The notes under the pieces were generated by a model, which saw nothing but the letters and a program-made list of their open reading frames with translations, ran no database searches and was not told where the DNA came from. From assembly GCF_034931305.1 (NCBI RefSeq), contig NZ_JAYGHY010000067.1, forward strand, positions 1 to 14,221: 14,221 nucleotides of DNA, read 5' to 3'. The translations under genes and the position numbers were made by a program. Positions 1 through 6,700 of the stretch are shown here, piece by piece. Source of the stretch: Cyanobium gracile_A. GTDB taxonomy: Bacteria > Cyanobacteriota > Cyanobacteriia > PCC-6307 > Cyanobiaceae. Position 1 is the stretch's first letter. Each line of letters starts with the position of its first letter.

Positions 1-124
1 AGGCCGTGGGGAACAGCAGCAGACCGGACCAGCCCACGAAAACAAAGCGGTCGCGCTTGAGCCAGTCGTCGAGGACGTCGAACCATCCACGCGTGGCCGG
101 TGCACGCCCTAGGGCGATCGTCAT
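1..124 (-). CDS. psbD: Photosystem II D2 protein, N-terminal part (runs off the left edge)
   Basis: The minus strand opens with ATG at 122-124 and encodes 41 complete residues before the window ends. The translation begins MTIALGRAPATRGWF and continues with DVLDDWLKRDRFVFVGW, which is the highly conserved stromal N-terminus of D2 leading into its first transmembrane helix (WSGLLLFPTA). D2 pairs with D1 to form the photosystem II reaction centre in the thylakoid membrane, binding P680 chlorophylls, pheophytin, plastoquinone QA and the non-haem iron. Those ligand residues lie outside the window. There is no clear Shine-Dalgarno directly upstream of the ATG. In cyanobacteria psbC commonly follows and overlaps psbD, which would place it left of this window. 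Identity is secure from the N-terminus alone; whether the gene is intact cannot be seen. Confidence 0.96.
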   Translation of the reverse strand, partial: MTIALGRAPATRGWFDVLDDWLKRDRFVFVGWSGLLLFPTA

Positions 125-284
125 GGGAAGAGCTTCACGAAGCGTTACAGGACGATCGTAAAAGACAACGCCCGTTCTGTGCGGCCGGCCGCACCTTGAC
201 CCCCAGGAATGAGCACAAGTACCCACCGCCTCCCCGGAGGCCCACGATTCGCCAGAGTGGCTGCGCCAGTCCTCCCTGCCCTAC
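125..284. promoter_or_regulatory. Divergent intergenic region psbD / UPF0367 gene
   Basis: This 160-bp gap separates two divergently read genes and must hold the psbD promoter and 5' leader. On the psbD strand the sequence TTTTACGAT (complement of 155-163) contains a weak -10-like TACGAT, but I see no convincing -35. Close to the psbD start are two overlapping short inverted repeats, GAAG-AG-CTTC (127-136) and CTTC-AC-GAAG (133-142), which are mutually exclusive and could structure the leader. A GTTACA hexamer occurs at 144-149. The region is regulatory by position; the specific elements are weak. Confidence 0.35.
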
Positions 285-548
285 ATGTACGTCGTCGAGA
301 TCTCCCTGCGGCTCAGCCCCATGCCCGTTGCCGTCCAGCGCAAAGACCTGGAAGCGGCCCAGGCCCTTTACGGGGAAGTGCGCCAGGCCCTCGAGAACGG
401 CCACCCCAAGGTGCTGGAGCTGACTTGTGAGAAGGACGAGCAGAAGCGCGTCAGCCTCCTCAGTGGCGAAATCGTGGCCGTTCAGATGTATGAGAAGTCG
501 GCGGTCGCCGGCGGCGGCAAGCGGCCCGGCTTCAGCTTCGAGCCTTGA
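285..548 (+). CDS. UPF0367 family conserved cyanobacterial protein
   Basis: This gene encodes an 87-residue soluble protein beginning MYVVEISLRLSPMPVAVQRK. It carries the family's characteristic middle segment LELTCEKDEQKRVSLLSGEI, followed by AVQMYEKS and a C-terminal KRPGFSFEP tail. I recognise this as the UPF0367 family, which as far as I know is restricted to cyanobacteria and has no established function. There is no signal peptide or membrane segment. The ATG at 285 is chosen because family members start at exactly this point; no strong ribosome binding site precedes it. The stop codon overlaps the TTG start of the downstream ABC ATPase (TTGA at 545-548), so the two are probably translated together. 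That linkage does not prove a shared function. Confidence 0.88.
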   Translation: MYVVEISLRLSPMPVAVQRKDLEAAQALYGEVRQALENGHPKVLELTCEKDEQKRVSLLSGEIVAVQMYEKSAVAGGGKRPGFSFEP

Positions 549-1246
549 CAACAACGGCGCCGGTGGAGCCGCCCCTGCGCATCGAGGGGCTCCGCTTCGG
601 CTGGAGCGAGGGCCGTCAGGCACTGCAAAACTGTCAGTTGCAGATTCCGGGGCCGGGACTGTGGATGCTCGTCGGCAGCAACGGCAGTGGCAAAAGCACC
701 CTGTTGCGCCTGATCACCGGCCTGCTCACGCCCACCGAAGGCACCATCACCTGCCAGGGCAGGCCCGCACTGGTGTTCCAGAACCCCGACCACCAGCTGC
801 TGCTGCCCAGTTGCGGCAGCGACCTGCAGCTGGCCCTCCCCGAGGGTCTCAACACCGGCGAGCGTGCCGCTCGCGTGGCTGCGGCCCTGGCCCAGGTGGG
901 CTTAAGCGGCCTGCAGCAGCGTCCCATCCACACCCTGAGCGGCGGCCAGAAGCAGCGCCTGGCGATCGCCGGCGCGCTGGCCAGCGACGCAGCGCTGCTG
1001 CTGCTGGATGAACCGACAGCCCTGCTGGATCCCGAAAGCCAGAACGAGATTCTGGAGCTGATCCATCAGCTTTGTCACCGGAGCGCCTCACCCCTCACGG
1101 CGCTGTGGATCACCCACCGCCTCGAGGAACTGCAGCGCTGCGACGGGGCCGCCCGCATGGAAGCAGGTGCGATCGGCGCCTGGCAGAGCGGCGAAAGCCT
1201 GCGCCGCTCCCTGGCCCCCTTGCCCGTCGGAGGGGCCGAAAGGTAA
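545..1246 (+). CDS. ABC transporter ATP-binding protein (ECF / CbiO-like)
   Basis: This 233-residue single ABC nucleotide-binding domain has every motif in order: Walker A GSNGSGKS (about 44-51), Q-loop FQNPDHQ (78-84), signature LSGGQKQ (131-137), Walker B LLLLDEPT (151-158) and the H-loop histidine in WITH (about 191). The FQNPDHQ Q-loop and overall shape resemble the CbiO/EcfA ATPases of energy-coupling-factor transporters for metals and vitamins, so it probably powers such a membrane complex. No permease gene is adjacent here, so the substrate is unknown. The start is the TTG at 545, which overlaps the stop of the UPF0367 gene and leaves a short, plausible N-terminus before the first beta strand; no ATG precedes Walker A. 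The protein is of normal length for a single-domain ATPase. tRNA-Asn follows 30 bp downstream. Confidence 0.87.
   Translation: MTTTAPVEPPLRIEGLRFGWSEGRQALQNCQLQIPGPGLWMLVGSNGSGKSTLLRLITGLLTPTEGTITCQGRPALVFQNPDHQLLLPSCGSDLQLALPEGLNTGERAARVAAALAQVGLSGLQQRPIHTLSGGQKQRLAIAGALASDAALLLLDEPTALLDPESQNEILELIHQLCHRSASPLTALWITHRLEELQRCDGAARMEAGAIGAWQSGESLRRSLAPLPVGGAER
962..969. repeat. HIP1-type octamer GCGATCGC
   Basis: Exact match to the HIP1 palindrome core that is over-represented in many cyanobacterial genomes. It lies inside the ABC ATPase gene, just after the signature motif codons. Confidence 0.5.
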
Positions 1247-1276
1247 GGTCATCAGAACCCGGTTCGCCGGGTGTTT

Positions 1277-1348
1277 TCCTCGGTAGCTCAGTGGTAGAGC
1301 GGTCGGCTGTTAACCGATTGGTCGCAGGTTCGAATCCCGCCCGGGGAG
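1277..1348 (+). tRNA. trnN: tRNA-Asn (anticodon GUU)
   Basis: A full 72-nt cloverleaf can be drawn. The acceptor stem is TCCTCGG (1277-1283) with CCGGGGA (1341-1347), including one T-G pair, and the discriminator is G at 1348. The D arm is GCTC/GAGC (1286-1289 with 1297-1300). The anticodon arm is GTCGG/CCGAT (1302-1306 with 1314-1318) around the loop CTGTTAA, so the anticodon is GTT at 1309-1311. The T arm is GCAGG/CCCGC with loop TTCGAAT. The third pair of the T stem is A1326 opposite C1338, a mismatch. The CCA end is not encoded, as is common in cyanobacteria. The tRNA decodes AAC and AAU. It sits in the plus-strand gap between the ABC ATPase gene and rpaA. Confidence 0.96.
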
Positions 1349-1359
1349 TTTCTTGATCC

Positions 1360-1373
1360 GCCCGATTTCGGGC
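1360..1373 (+). terminator. Short hairpin just downstream of tRNA-Asn
   Basis: GCCCGA at 1360-1365 pairs perfectly with TCGGGC at 1368-1373, only 11 nt past the end of the tRNA. Its position suits termination or processing of the tRNA transcript. There is no downstream T run, so a canonical intrinsic terminator is not shown. It shares bases 1371-1373 with the next, longer hairpin, so the two cannot form together. Confidence 0.3.
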
Positions 1374-1404
1374 CATCGCCCTCGCACCAACGAGAGCGAT
1401 GGTC
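1371..1404 (+). other. Long imperfect hairpin in the rpaA upstream region
   Basis: CCATCGC (1373-1379) pairs with GCGATGG (1396-1402). The stem continues past a single C/A mismatch with CTCG (1381-1384) against CGAG (1391-1394), enclosing the loop CACCAA. Outside, G1372-T1403 and G1371-C1404 can also pair. The stem is too long to be comfortable as chance, but no T tract follows. It may be a terminator for the tRNA transcript, or a leader structure if rpaA is transcribed from upstream. Confidence 0.4.
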
Positions 1405-1518
1405 GGACGCGGAGCTGGATCCGCCGATTCCCTGCACGGCAGCGGTAGAACGGCGAAAATGTAGTCTCCCGTCACTTGTGCTCCCTTCCGAAGCACCCCA
1501 GACGCCTCAACCCCACCC

Positions 1519-2310
1519 ATGAAGCCCTCCATCCTGCTCATCGAAGATGACGGCGACATGCGTGATCTGGTCGCCGGCCATCTTGAGCACGGGGGCTTTG
1601 ACGTCCAGCGCGCCGAAGACGGCATCAAGGGCCAGGCCCTCGCCGTGCAGTACAGCCCCGATGTCATCCTGCTCGACCTGATGCTCCCCAAGGTGGACGG
1701 GCTCACCCTCTGTCAGCGCCTAAGGCGCGACGAGCGCACCGCCAAGATCCCCATCCTGATGCTCACCGCCCTCGGCAGCACCAAGGACAAGGTCAGCGGG
1801 TTCAACTCGGGAGCGGATGACTACCTCACCAAACCCTTTGATCTTGAGGAGTTGATGGTCAGGGTCAAGGCCCTCCTGCGCCGCAGCGAGCGGGGCCCCC
1901 TTTCCGCCAAACACAACGAGATCCTCAGCTTCAGCTCCCTGACCCTCGTCCCCGAGCGCTTTGAGGCCATCTGGTTCGACGCACCCGTCCGCCTGACGCA
2001 CACGGAGTTCGAACTGCTCCACTGCCTGCTGCAGCGCCACGGCCAGACCGTCGCCCCCTCCCTGATCCTCAAGGAGGTCTGGGGCTACGAGCCCGACGAC
2101 GATATCGAAACCATCCGGGTCCACATCCGCCACCTCCGCACCAAACTCGAACCTGACCCCCGCAAGCCCCGCTTCATCAAGACCGTCTACGGCGCCGGCT
2201 ACTGCCTGGAGCTCCCCAGCAACGATCAGATGGAACCCCTTGCCACCATTGTCAGCGACGCCAGACAGGCCAGGCTGGAGGCCTCGATCAAAACCAACGA
2301 AGCCGGCTGA
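1519..2310 (+). CDS. rpaA: Response regulator RpaA, circadian clock output (OmpR/PhoB family)
   Basis: This 263-residue two-domain regulator has an N-terminal receiver domain with the acidic pair E9-D10, the phospho-acceptor D53 in ILLDLMLPKVDG, the switch threonine in LMLTALG and the lysine in YLTKPF. The C-terminal winged-helix DNA-binding domain (about 145-235) has the recognition helix ETIRVHIRHLRTKLE and ends GAGYCLEL. The linker segment LTLVPERFEAIWF and the GLTLCQRLRRDERTA motif are diagnostic of RpaA. In Synechococcus, RpaA is phosphorylated by SasA in response to the KaiABC clock and drives circadian gene expression; it was first named for phycobilisome association. ATG 1519 matches the family N-terminus (MKP-ILLIEDD). 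There is no recognisable ribosome binding site. A poorly conserved 30-residue tail follows the DNA-binding domain. Confidence 0.94.
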   Translation: MKPSILLIEDDGDMRDLVAGHLEHGGFDVQRAEDGIKGQALAVQYSPDVILLDLMLPKVDGLTLCQRLRRDERTAKIPILMLTALGSTKDKVSGFNSGADDYLTKPFDLEELMVRVKALLRRSERGPLSAKHNEILSFSSLTLVPERFEAIWFDAPVRLTHTEFELLHCLLQRHGQTVAPSLILKEVWGYEPDDDIETIRVHIRHLRTKLEPDPRKPRFIKTVYGAGYCLELPSNDQMEPLATIVSDARQARLEASIKTNEAG

Positions 2311-2552
2311 ATCCTCAGCGAGCCAGATCCTGCGACGACAACGCCTCTCCCCTGCACTGACGATCCTCGACGGCACAGACGATGACTTTCGTCACTTCCA
2401 GACGTGGCGGGAACGGGCCCTAACGCGATGCCAAGTCTTCTTTCTCGCCACAGTCCCGGCGCCCATCACAACCATCTCTTTGCCTGGATGAAGGCGGCCG
2501 CCGGTGGCAGTGGTCCAGGCGCTGCCTGTGGAGCGGCACCGGTCTGGCCCCC
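2311..2552. other. Convergent intergenic region rpaA / holB
   Basis: This 242-bp gap lies between two tail-to-tail genes. I see no credible protein gene, tRNA or SRP RNA core motif. The only structure is a possible hairpin near the holB end. The base composition resembles the surrounding chromosome. It probably holds the transcription ends of both neighbours. Confidence 0.5.
2501..2542. terminator. Possible two-sided hairpin between rpaA and holB ends
   Basis: CCGGTG (2501-2506) can pair with CACCGG (2537-2542), and the adjoining GCAG (2507-2510) with CTGC (2522-2525), leaving an internal bulge. It sits where a bidirectional terminator would be expected, but no T tract lies on either side and in such GC-rich DNA short inverted repeats are common. 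This is tentative. Confidence 0.22.
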
Positions 2553-3512
2553 TCAGCGGCCCAGATCGAGCAGGGCCACCTCCCAGGCCAGCCGGGGCTG
2601 GACGTAGGCCAGCAGGTGGCTGCGCAGCTGCTCGATGCGCCGCAGCGGCGCCGGCTCCAGGCGCTGGCGCCAGAGATGCAGCTGCCACCAGTCGAGCAAC
2701 CAGAGCTGCTGTTCGCCGTCGAGGGCTTCGCTGAGGTCGCGGGCCAGACCCAGGGCTTCCATGGGCTCCCGTCCCAGGGCCAGCAGCCGTTCCGCCAACC
2801 CCTCCGGCAGACCCTGCCAGACCCGCCGGTGGCGCAGCAGGGCCCCGGGGGAGCCGGCGGCCAGTTCGAGCAGTTCGGGGGGATCCGCCACCGGGCCTTG
2901 CGGTTCCCCTTCCAACAGCGACTGCCGTTCCAGCACCTGGCGCACCAGGGCGGGGGGCAGGCGGGCGAAGGGAATCGACTGGCAGCGGGAGCGGATGGTG
3001 CTCAGCAGCCGGTCCGGCGTCGCCGTGAGCAGGATCAGCAGGCCGTGGCCGGGTTCTTCGAGGGTCTTGAGCAGAGCATTGGCAGCCGCCTCGGCCATCG
3101 CTTCCGCCGTCTCCAGCACCACCAGGGAGCGGCCCCCCTCCACCGGGCGTCGGGCCAGGAAACGGGTCACCTCCCGCACCTGCTCCAGGCGCAGCTGGGG
3201 GGGGCTGCGGCGACTGAGGCCCTGGGCCTCAGCCTCGGAGGCCTTCACCAGCCGGCCCTGGTGCAGGTAGGTGGGTTCGACCCAGAGCAGGTCGGGGTGG
3301 TTGCCCTCCGCCAGGCGCCGCCGCAACGGCACCGAGCCGGCGGTTCCGCCCGCCAGCACCCCCTCCAGCAGGCGCAGGGCCGCCAAGCGCCGGCCCACCC
3401 CATCGGCCCCCACGAACAGATAGGCCGGCGCCAGCCGCTGGCGTTCGAGGGCGGCCGTCAGCAGCCCCACCGCCTGCGGCTGGCCGAGAAGATCAGCAAA
3501 CAGCTCAGCCAT
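2553..3512 (-). CDS. holB: DNA polymerase III delta' (clamp loader)-like subunit
   Basis: This 319-residue AAA+ clamp-loader protein begins MAELFADLLGQPQAVGLL. It has a degenerate Walker A GADGVGRR (about 35-42), NHPDL (71-75), a Walker B-like segment LVVLETAEAM (about 130-139), ANALLKTLEEP (145-155) and the SRC motif in STIRSRCQ (about 171-178). These are the landmarks of bacterial delta', which joins gamma/tau and delta to open the sliding clamp. The Walker A lysine is replaced by arginine, the Walker B aspartate by glutamate, and the cysteines of the usual delta' zinc module are missing between about residues 45 and 75. It is therefore likely a non-hydrolysing structural subunit, as delta' is generally. 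The ATG overlaps the end of tmk by 8 bp. The tmk-holB pairing is common in bacteria. Confidence 0.88.
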   Translation of the reverse strand: MAELFADLLGQPQAVGLLTAALERQRLAPAYLFVGADGVGRRLAALRLLEGVLAGGTAGSVPLRRRLAEGNHPDLLWVEPTYLHQGRLVKASEAEAQGLSRRSPPQLRLEQVREVTRFLARRPVEGGRSLVVLETAEAMAEAAANALLKTLEEPGHGLLILLTATPDRLLSTIRSRCQSIPFARLPPALVRQVLERQSLLEGEPQGPVADPPELLELAAGSPGALLRHRRVWQGLPEGLAERLLALGREPMEALGLARDLSEALDGEQQLWLLDWWQLHLWRQRLEPAPLRRIEQLRSHLLAYVQPRLAWEVALLDLGR

Positions 3513-4158
3513 GGCCCCGATCCCCGGGGCCGCCCAGGTGTTCCGTGATCAGGGAGCAGCAGAGCTGCGTGACCGCCTCCCTCGGCCCGTCGGCCTCGAC
3601 CCGCTGCCAGCCCCTCTGGCCGGCCAGGGTGGCGAAGCCGTCACTGACCCGCTGCAGGAAGGCCTCGCCGGCGGCCTCGATGCGGTCGGCGGGCCGATCG
3701 CCTCGGCGCTGCAGGGATCCGGCCAGCGGCAGATCGAGCCAGAGGGTGAGATCGGGCGTCAGGCCACCGGTGGCCAGCGACTCGAGCTGGAGGATCGTGG
3801 CCAGGGGAAGGCCGCGGCCATAGCCCTGGTAGGCGGCGGTGGAGCCGCTGAAGCGATCGCAAAGCACCCAGTCGCCGGCTGCCAGCGCCGGACGCAGGCA
3901 GGCCTCGACGTGCTGGGCCCGGTCGGCGGCATAGAGCATCAGTTCGCTGAGGCTGCAGGGGGCGGCACCCTCCGGCGGCCGCAGCAGCAGGGCGCGCAGG
4001 GCCTGGCCCAGGGCCGTGCCGCCGGGTTCCCGCGTCACCACCAGCTGGGCGCCGGGAGCCATCAGGCCACTGATCGGCAGCCAGGCGCGCAGGGCCTCGA
4101 TCTGGGTGGACTTGCCGCAGCCATCGATGCCTTCCAGCACCAGGAAGCGTCCGCTCAT
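3505..4158 (-). CDS. tmk: Thymidylate kinase (dTMP kinase)
   Basis: This 217-residue cytosolic kinase converts dTMP to dTDP with ATP for DNA synthesis. Visible motifs are the P-loop GIDGCGKST (10-18), TREPGGT (42-48) with the catalytic-site arginine, DRFSGSTAAYQG (101-112) and the arginine-rich LID segment RRGDRPADRIE (151-161). The length is normal for the family. The ATG at 4158 overlaps the stop of the upstream copper ATPase (ATGA), and the gene's 3' end overlaps the start of holB by 8 bp, so the three genes form one minus-strand operon and are probably translationally coupled. The 20 or so C-terminal residues (EHLGGPGDRGHG) are not conserved. Confidence 0.95.
   Translation of the reverse strand: MSGRFLVLEGIDGCGKSTQIEALRAWLPISGLMAPGAQLVVTREPGGTALGQALRALLLRPPEGAAPCSLSELMLYAADRAQHVEACLRPALAAGDWVLCDRFSGSTAAYQGYGRGLPLATILQLESLATGGLTPDLTLWLDLPLAGSLQRRGDRPADRIEAAGEAFLQRVSDGFATLAGQRGWQRVEADGPREAVTQLCCSLITEHLGGPGDRGHG
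3853..3860. repeat. HIP1-type octamer GCGATCGC
   Basis: Exact HIP1 palindrome inside tmk, in the codons for the CDRFSG segment. Confidence 0.5.
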
Positions 4159-6551
4159 GATGGCCGTTCCTTCTGGGTGGTCTGCAGGAGCAGGGCATTG
4201 CCGACCACCGTGATGGAGCTGAAGGCCATCAGCAGGGCCGCCAGCTCGGGTGACAGGCGCACGCCGTATCCGGGCAGCAGCACACCGGCGGCGATCGGCA
4301 GCACGATCAGGTTGTAGCCAAAGGCCCAGGCCAGGTTCTGGCGGACCTTGGCCATGGTGCGCCGGGCGATCTCCAGGGCCCGGACAATGCCGTCAAGGCC
4401 CTCACCCATCACCACCAGCGCCGCACTCTCCTGGGCGATCTGGGTGCCCGTTCCGACGGCGATGCCGAGATCGGCGGCGGCGAGGGCAGGGGCATCATTC
4501 ACCCCGTCGCCCACCATCGCCGCAGCCCCCTGGCGGCGGGCCAGCAGGAGCCGTTCCAGCTTCTGCTCGGGCCGCAGGTCCCAGGCCAGCTCCTCGGGCC
4601 GCAGACCGAGCCGGCGGCCCAGGCCCTCGACGCTCGCCCGGCGGTCCCCGCTCAGCAACCCGAGCCGCAGCCCCTGCTGCCTCAGGCTGGCCAGGGTGGC
4701 GGCGGCATCGGTGCGGGGCTGGTCCTCCACGGCCAGCAGACCCAGCAGCCGTCCGTCGCCCGCCACCGCCAGCAGGCTGGCGCCATCGGCCTCCAGGTCC
4801 TGCTGGAGGGCCTCAAGGCCGGGATCCACCGCCACGCCGCAGCGTCCCAACCAGGCCAGCCGGCCCACCCGCACCAGCCCGGAACCCTCCACCAGGCCCT
4901 GCACCCCTTCCCCGGGAAGGGTCAGGCTCTCAGCGACGGGCAACAGGGGCAGGTGCTGGGCCTGGGCCTGCTGCAGCACGGCGTGGGCCAGGGGATGGCG
5001 GCTGTGCTGCTCGAGGCTGGCTGCCAGCTGCACCAGCTGCTCGGCCTGGGCCGCCTCCGCCGGGCTGCCCGGGGCCGCCCCCACGACACGGACGGCCGTC
5101 ACCAGGGGGCGCCCGAGGGTGAGGGTGCCGGTCTTGTCGAACAGGATCGCCTGCAGCCGGGAGGCGGTTTCGATGGCGTCACCGCCGCGGAACAGCAGCC
5201 CCGAGCGGGCCGCCAGGCCGGAGCCCACGGTGATGGCCGTCGGCGTGGCCAGACCCAGGGCGCAGGGACAGGCCACCACCAGCACGGCGATGGCCAGCTG
5301 CAGCCCCAGGCTGAAGGGCGTGACGGGGCTGGCGGCCGCTCCATGCCCATGGGAGCCATGGCCGGCGGCAGGGGCCGTGAGCAGCACCTCGGGCCAGTGC
5401 TGGCTGCCCCACAGCCACCAGAACAGCAGGGTGGCCACCGCCAGGGCCAGCACCACCAGGGTGAAGCGGCCGGCGATCCGGTCCGCCAGTCCCTGGATCG
5501 GGGCCTTGCGGGCCTGGGCCCGCTCCACCATGTGCACGATGCGGGCGATGGCGCTCTCGGCACCACAGCGCTGCACCTCCAGCACCAGGGAACCGTCCAG
5601 GTTGAGCAGGCCGGCGGCCAGCTCGCTGCCCGGCCCCACGGAGCGCGGCAGGGGTTCGCCGGTGAGGCTGGAGGCATCCACGTTCGCGTCGCCCTCCAGC
5701 ACCACCCCATCCACCGGCACCCGGTCCCCCGGCAGCAGCCGCAGCCGGTCGCCCGGGCGCAGCCCTCCCACCCGGACCTGGCGTGGGGGGCCGTCGCCCA
5801 GCAGCAGCAGGGCATGGTCGGGCTGGAGGGCGCTCAGTTCCTCGATGGCCCGACCGGTGCGGTAGCGGGCGCGCTCCTCGAGGAAGCGACCGGTGAGGAC
5901 GAAGCCCAGCAGCATCACCGGCTCGTTGAAGTAGCAGGGCCAGCCGCTGGCCGGCCACAGCCAGCCCACCAGGCTGGAGAGGTAGGCACTGGCCACGCCC
6001 AGGCCCACCAGGCTGTCCATGCCGGGCAGCCCGGCCAGCGCCGACCGCGCGCCCCGGATCAGGATCGGCCGGCCCGGAAAGGCCAGGGCGAGGCTGGCCA
6101 CCAGGGCGTGGAACCAGGGCCTGCCCAGCAACGGCCAGGGGCCAGGCCAGGCCAGCTGGCCGGCGTCGGCCAGATGTCCCAGCCCGGAGACGAGCAACAG
6201 CAGCAGGGCCACCAGCAGCTGGCGCCAGTGGCGCCACCACTGGTCGGTCTGCCGCCGCTGCCGCTGGCTCGCCGGCTCCAGTTCCTGGGGGCGCAGCCGG
6301 GCCTGGAAGCCCAGGGCCTCAAGGCTGCCCAGCAGGGCGGGCAGCGGGTCAGTCGTGTCCCCATCGGGTCCGTCGACCGGGGGCTCCAGATCGACCCAGG
6401 CCGTGCGGGTGAGCAGGTTGACGCTGGCCTGGCGCACCCCTTCGGTCTGGAGCAGGCGCTGCTCCACGGCACGCACGCAGCCGCCGCACTTCATGCCCTC
6501 CACGTCGAGAAGCAAGGGCTCAGCCGTGGTGGCAGGGGGGGTGGCGCTCAC
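4155..6551 (-). CDS. Copper-type P1B ATPase (CtaA/PacS family)
   Basis: This 798-residue heavy-metal pump starts at GTG 6551. It begins with an HMA metal-binding domain bearing GMKCGGC (19-25). About eight membrane helices follow. The actuator domain has LTGEP (296-300), and the ion-path CPC is at 428-430. The catalytic aspartate is in DKTGTLT (472-478), the nucleotide-binding domain has the HP pair (519-520), and GDGVND is at 681-686. Tyr-Asn at 746-747 and MxxSS (775-779) in the last two helices, together with CPC, mark the Cu(I) subclass. In cyanobacteria two such pumps deliver copper inward, CtaA at the plasma membrane and PacS at the thylakoid, serving plastocyanin and cytochrome oxidase. 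I cannot tell which this is. The loop before the CPC helix carries GHGSHGHG (397-404), a possible extra metal site. It is the first gene of the operon with tmk and holB. Confidence 0.93.
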   Translation of the reverse strand: MSATPPATTAEPLLLDVEGMKCGGCVRAVEQRLLQTEGVRQASVNLLTRTAWVDLEPPVDGPDGDTTDPLPALLGSLEALGFQARLRPQELEPASQRQRRQTDQWWRHWRQLLVALLLLLVSGLGHLADAGQLAWPGPWPLLGRPWFHALVASLALAFPGRPILIRGARSALAGLPGMDSLVGLGVASAYLSSLVGWLWPASGWPCYFNEPVMLLGFVLTGRFLEERARYRTGRAIEELSALQPDHALLLLGDGPPRQVRVGGLRPGDRLRLLPGDRVPVDGVVLEGDANVDASSLTGEPLPRSVGPGSELAAGLLNLDGSLVLEVQRCGAESAIARIVHMVERAQARKAPIQGLADRIAGRFTLVVLALAVATLLFWWLWGSQHWPEVLLTAPAAGHGSHGHGAAASPVTPFSLGLQLAIAVLVVACPCALGLATPTAITVGSGLAARSGLLFRGGDAIETASRLQAILFDKTGTLTLGRPLVTAVRVVGAAPGSPAEAAQAEQLVQLAASLEQHSRHPLAHAVLQQAQAQHLPLLPVAESLTLPGEGVQGLVEGSGLVRVGRLAWLGRCGVAVDPGLEALQQDLEADGASLLAVAGDGRLLGLLAVEDQPRTDAAATLASLRQQGLRLGLLSGDRRASVEGLGRRLGLRPEELAWDLRPEQKLERLLLARRQGAAAMVGDGVNDAPALAAADLGIAVGTGTQIAQESAALVVMGEGLDGIVRALEIARRTMAKVRQNLAWAFGYNLIVLPIAAGVLLPGYGVRLSPELAALLMAFSSITVVGNALLLQTTQKERPS

Positions 6552-6700
6552 GAAGGGGGTGCCGGGGCGATCACGGACCGGGGCCCCACGCTAGGGAGCC
6601 GCCACCCCTTCGCCCGCGCCAACGCGCTCCCCAGCACCCTGGCCGTAACCCGCCCTCAGCCGCCCGAGGCAGGATGGAGGCACGATCCGGACCTCGACCC
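6552..6700. promoter_or_regulatory. Divergent intergenic region copper ATPase / ycf3
   Basis: About 150 bp lie between the GTG start of the ATPase gene and the TTG start proposed for ycf3, so promoters for both should be here. I see no strong -10/-35 pair and no obvious copper-regulator operator. A GGAGG at 6676-6680 is 20 nt upstream of the ycf3 TTG, too far for a normal ribosome binding site. Confidence 0.3.

Noticed and set aside
144..163. RpaB binding site (HLR1) near psbD
   Set aside because: Only one GTTACA half-site (144-149) is present. The second half at the required spacing does not match, so a true HLR1 is not supported.
2240..2491. A plus-strand frame of 83 codons overlapping the end of rpaA and the following gap
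   Set aside because: Low-complexity Arg/Pro/Thr translation, no ribosome binding site and no family resemblance.
2311..2552. Possible small RNA such as SRP RNA in the rpaA-holB gap
   Set aside because: The conserved SRP RNA core (GGTCAGGnCCGGAAGGAAGCA type) is absent on both strands, and no strong promoter or terminator frames a transcript.
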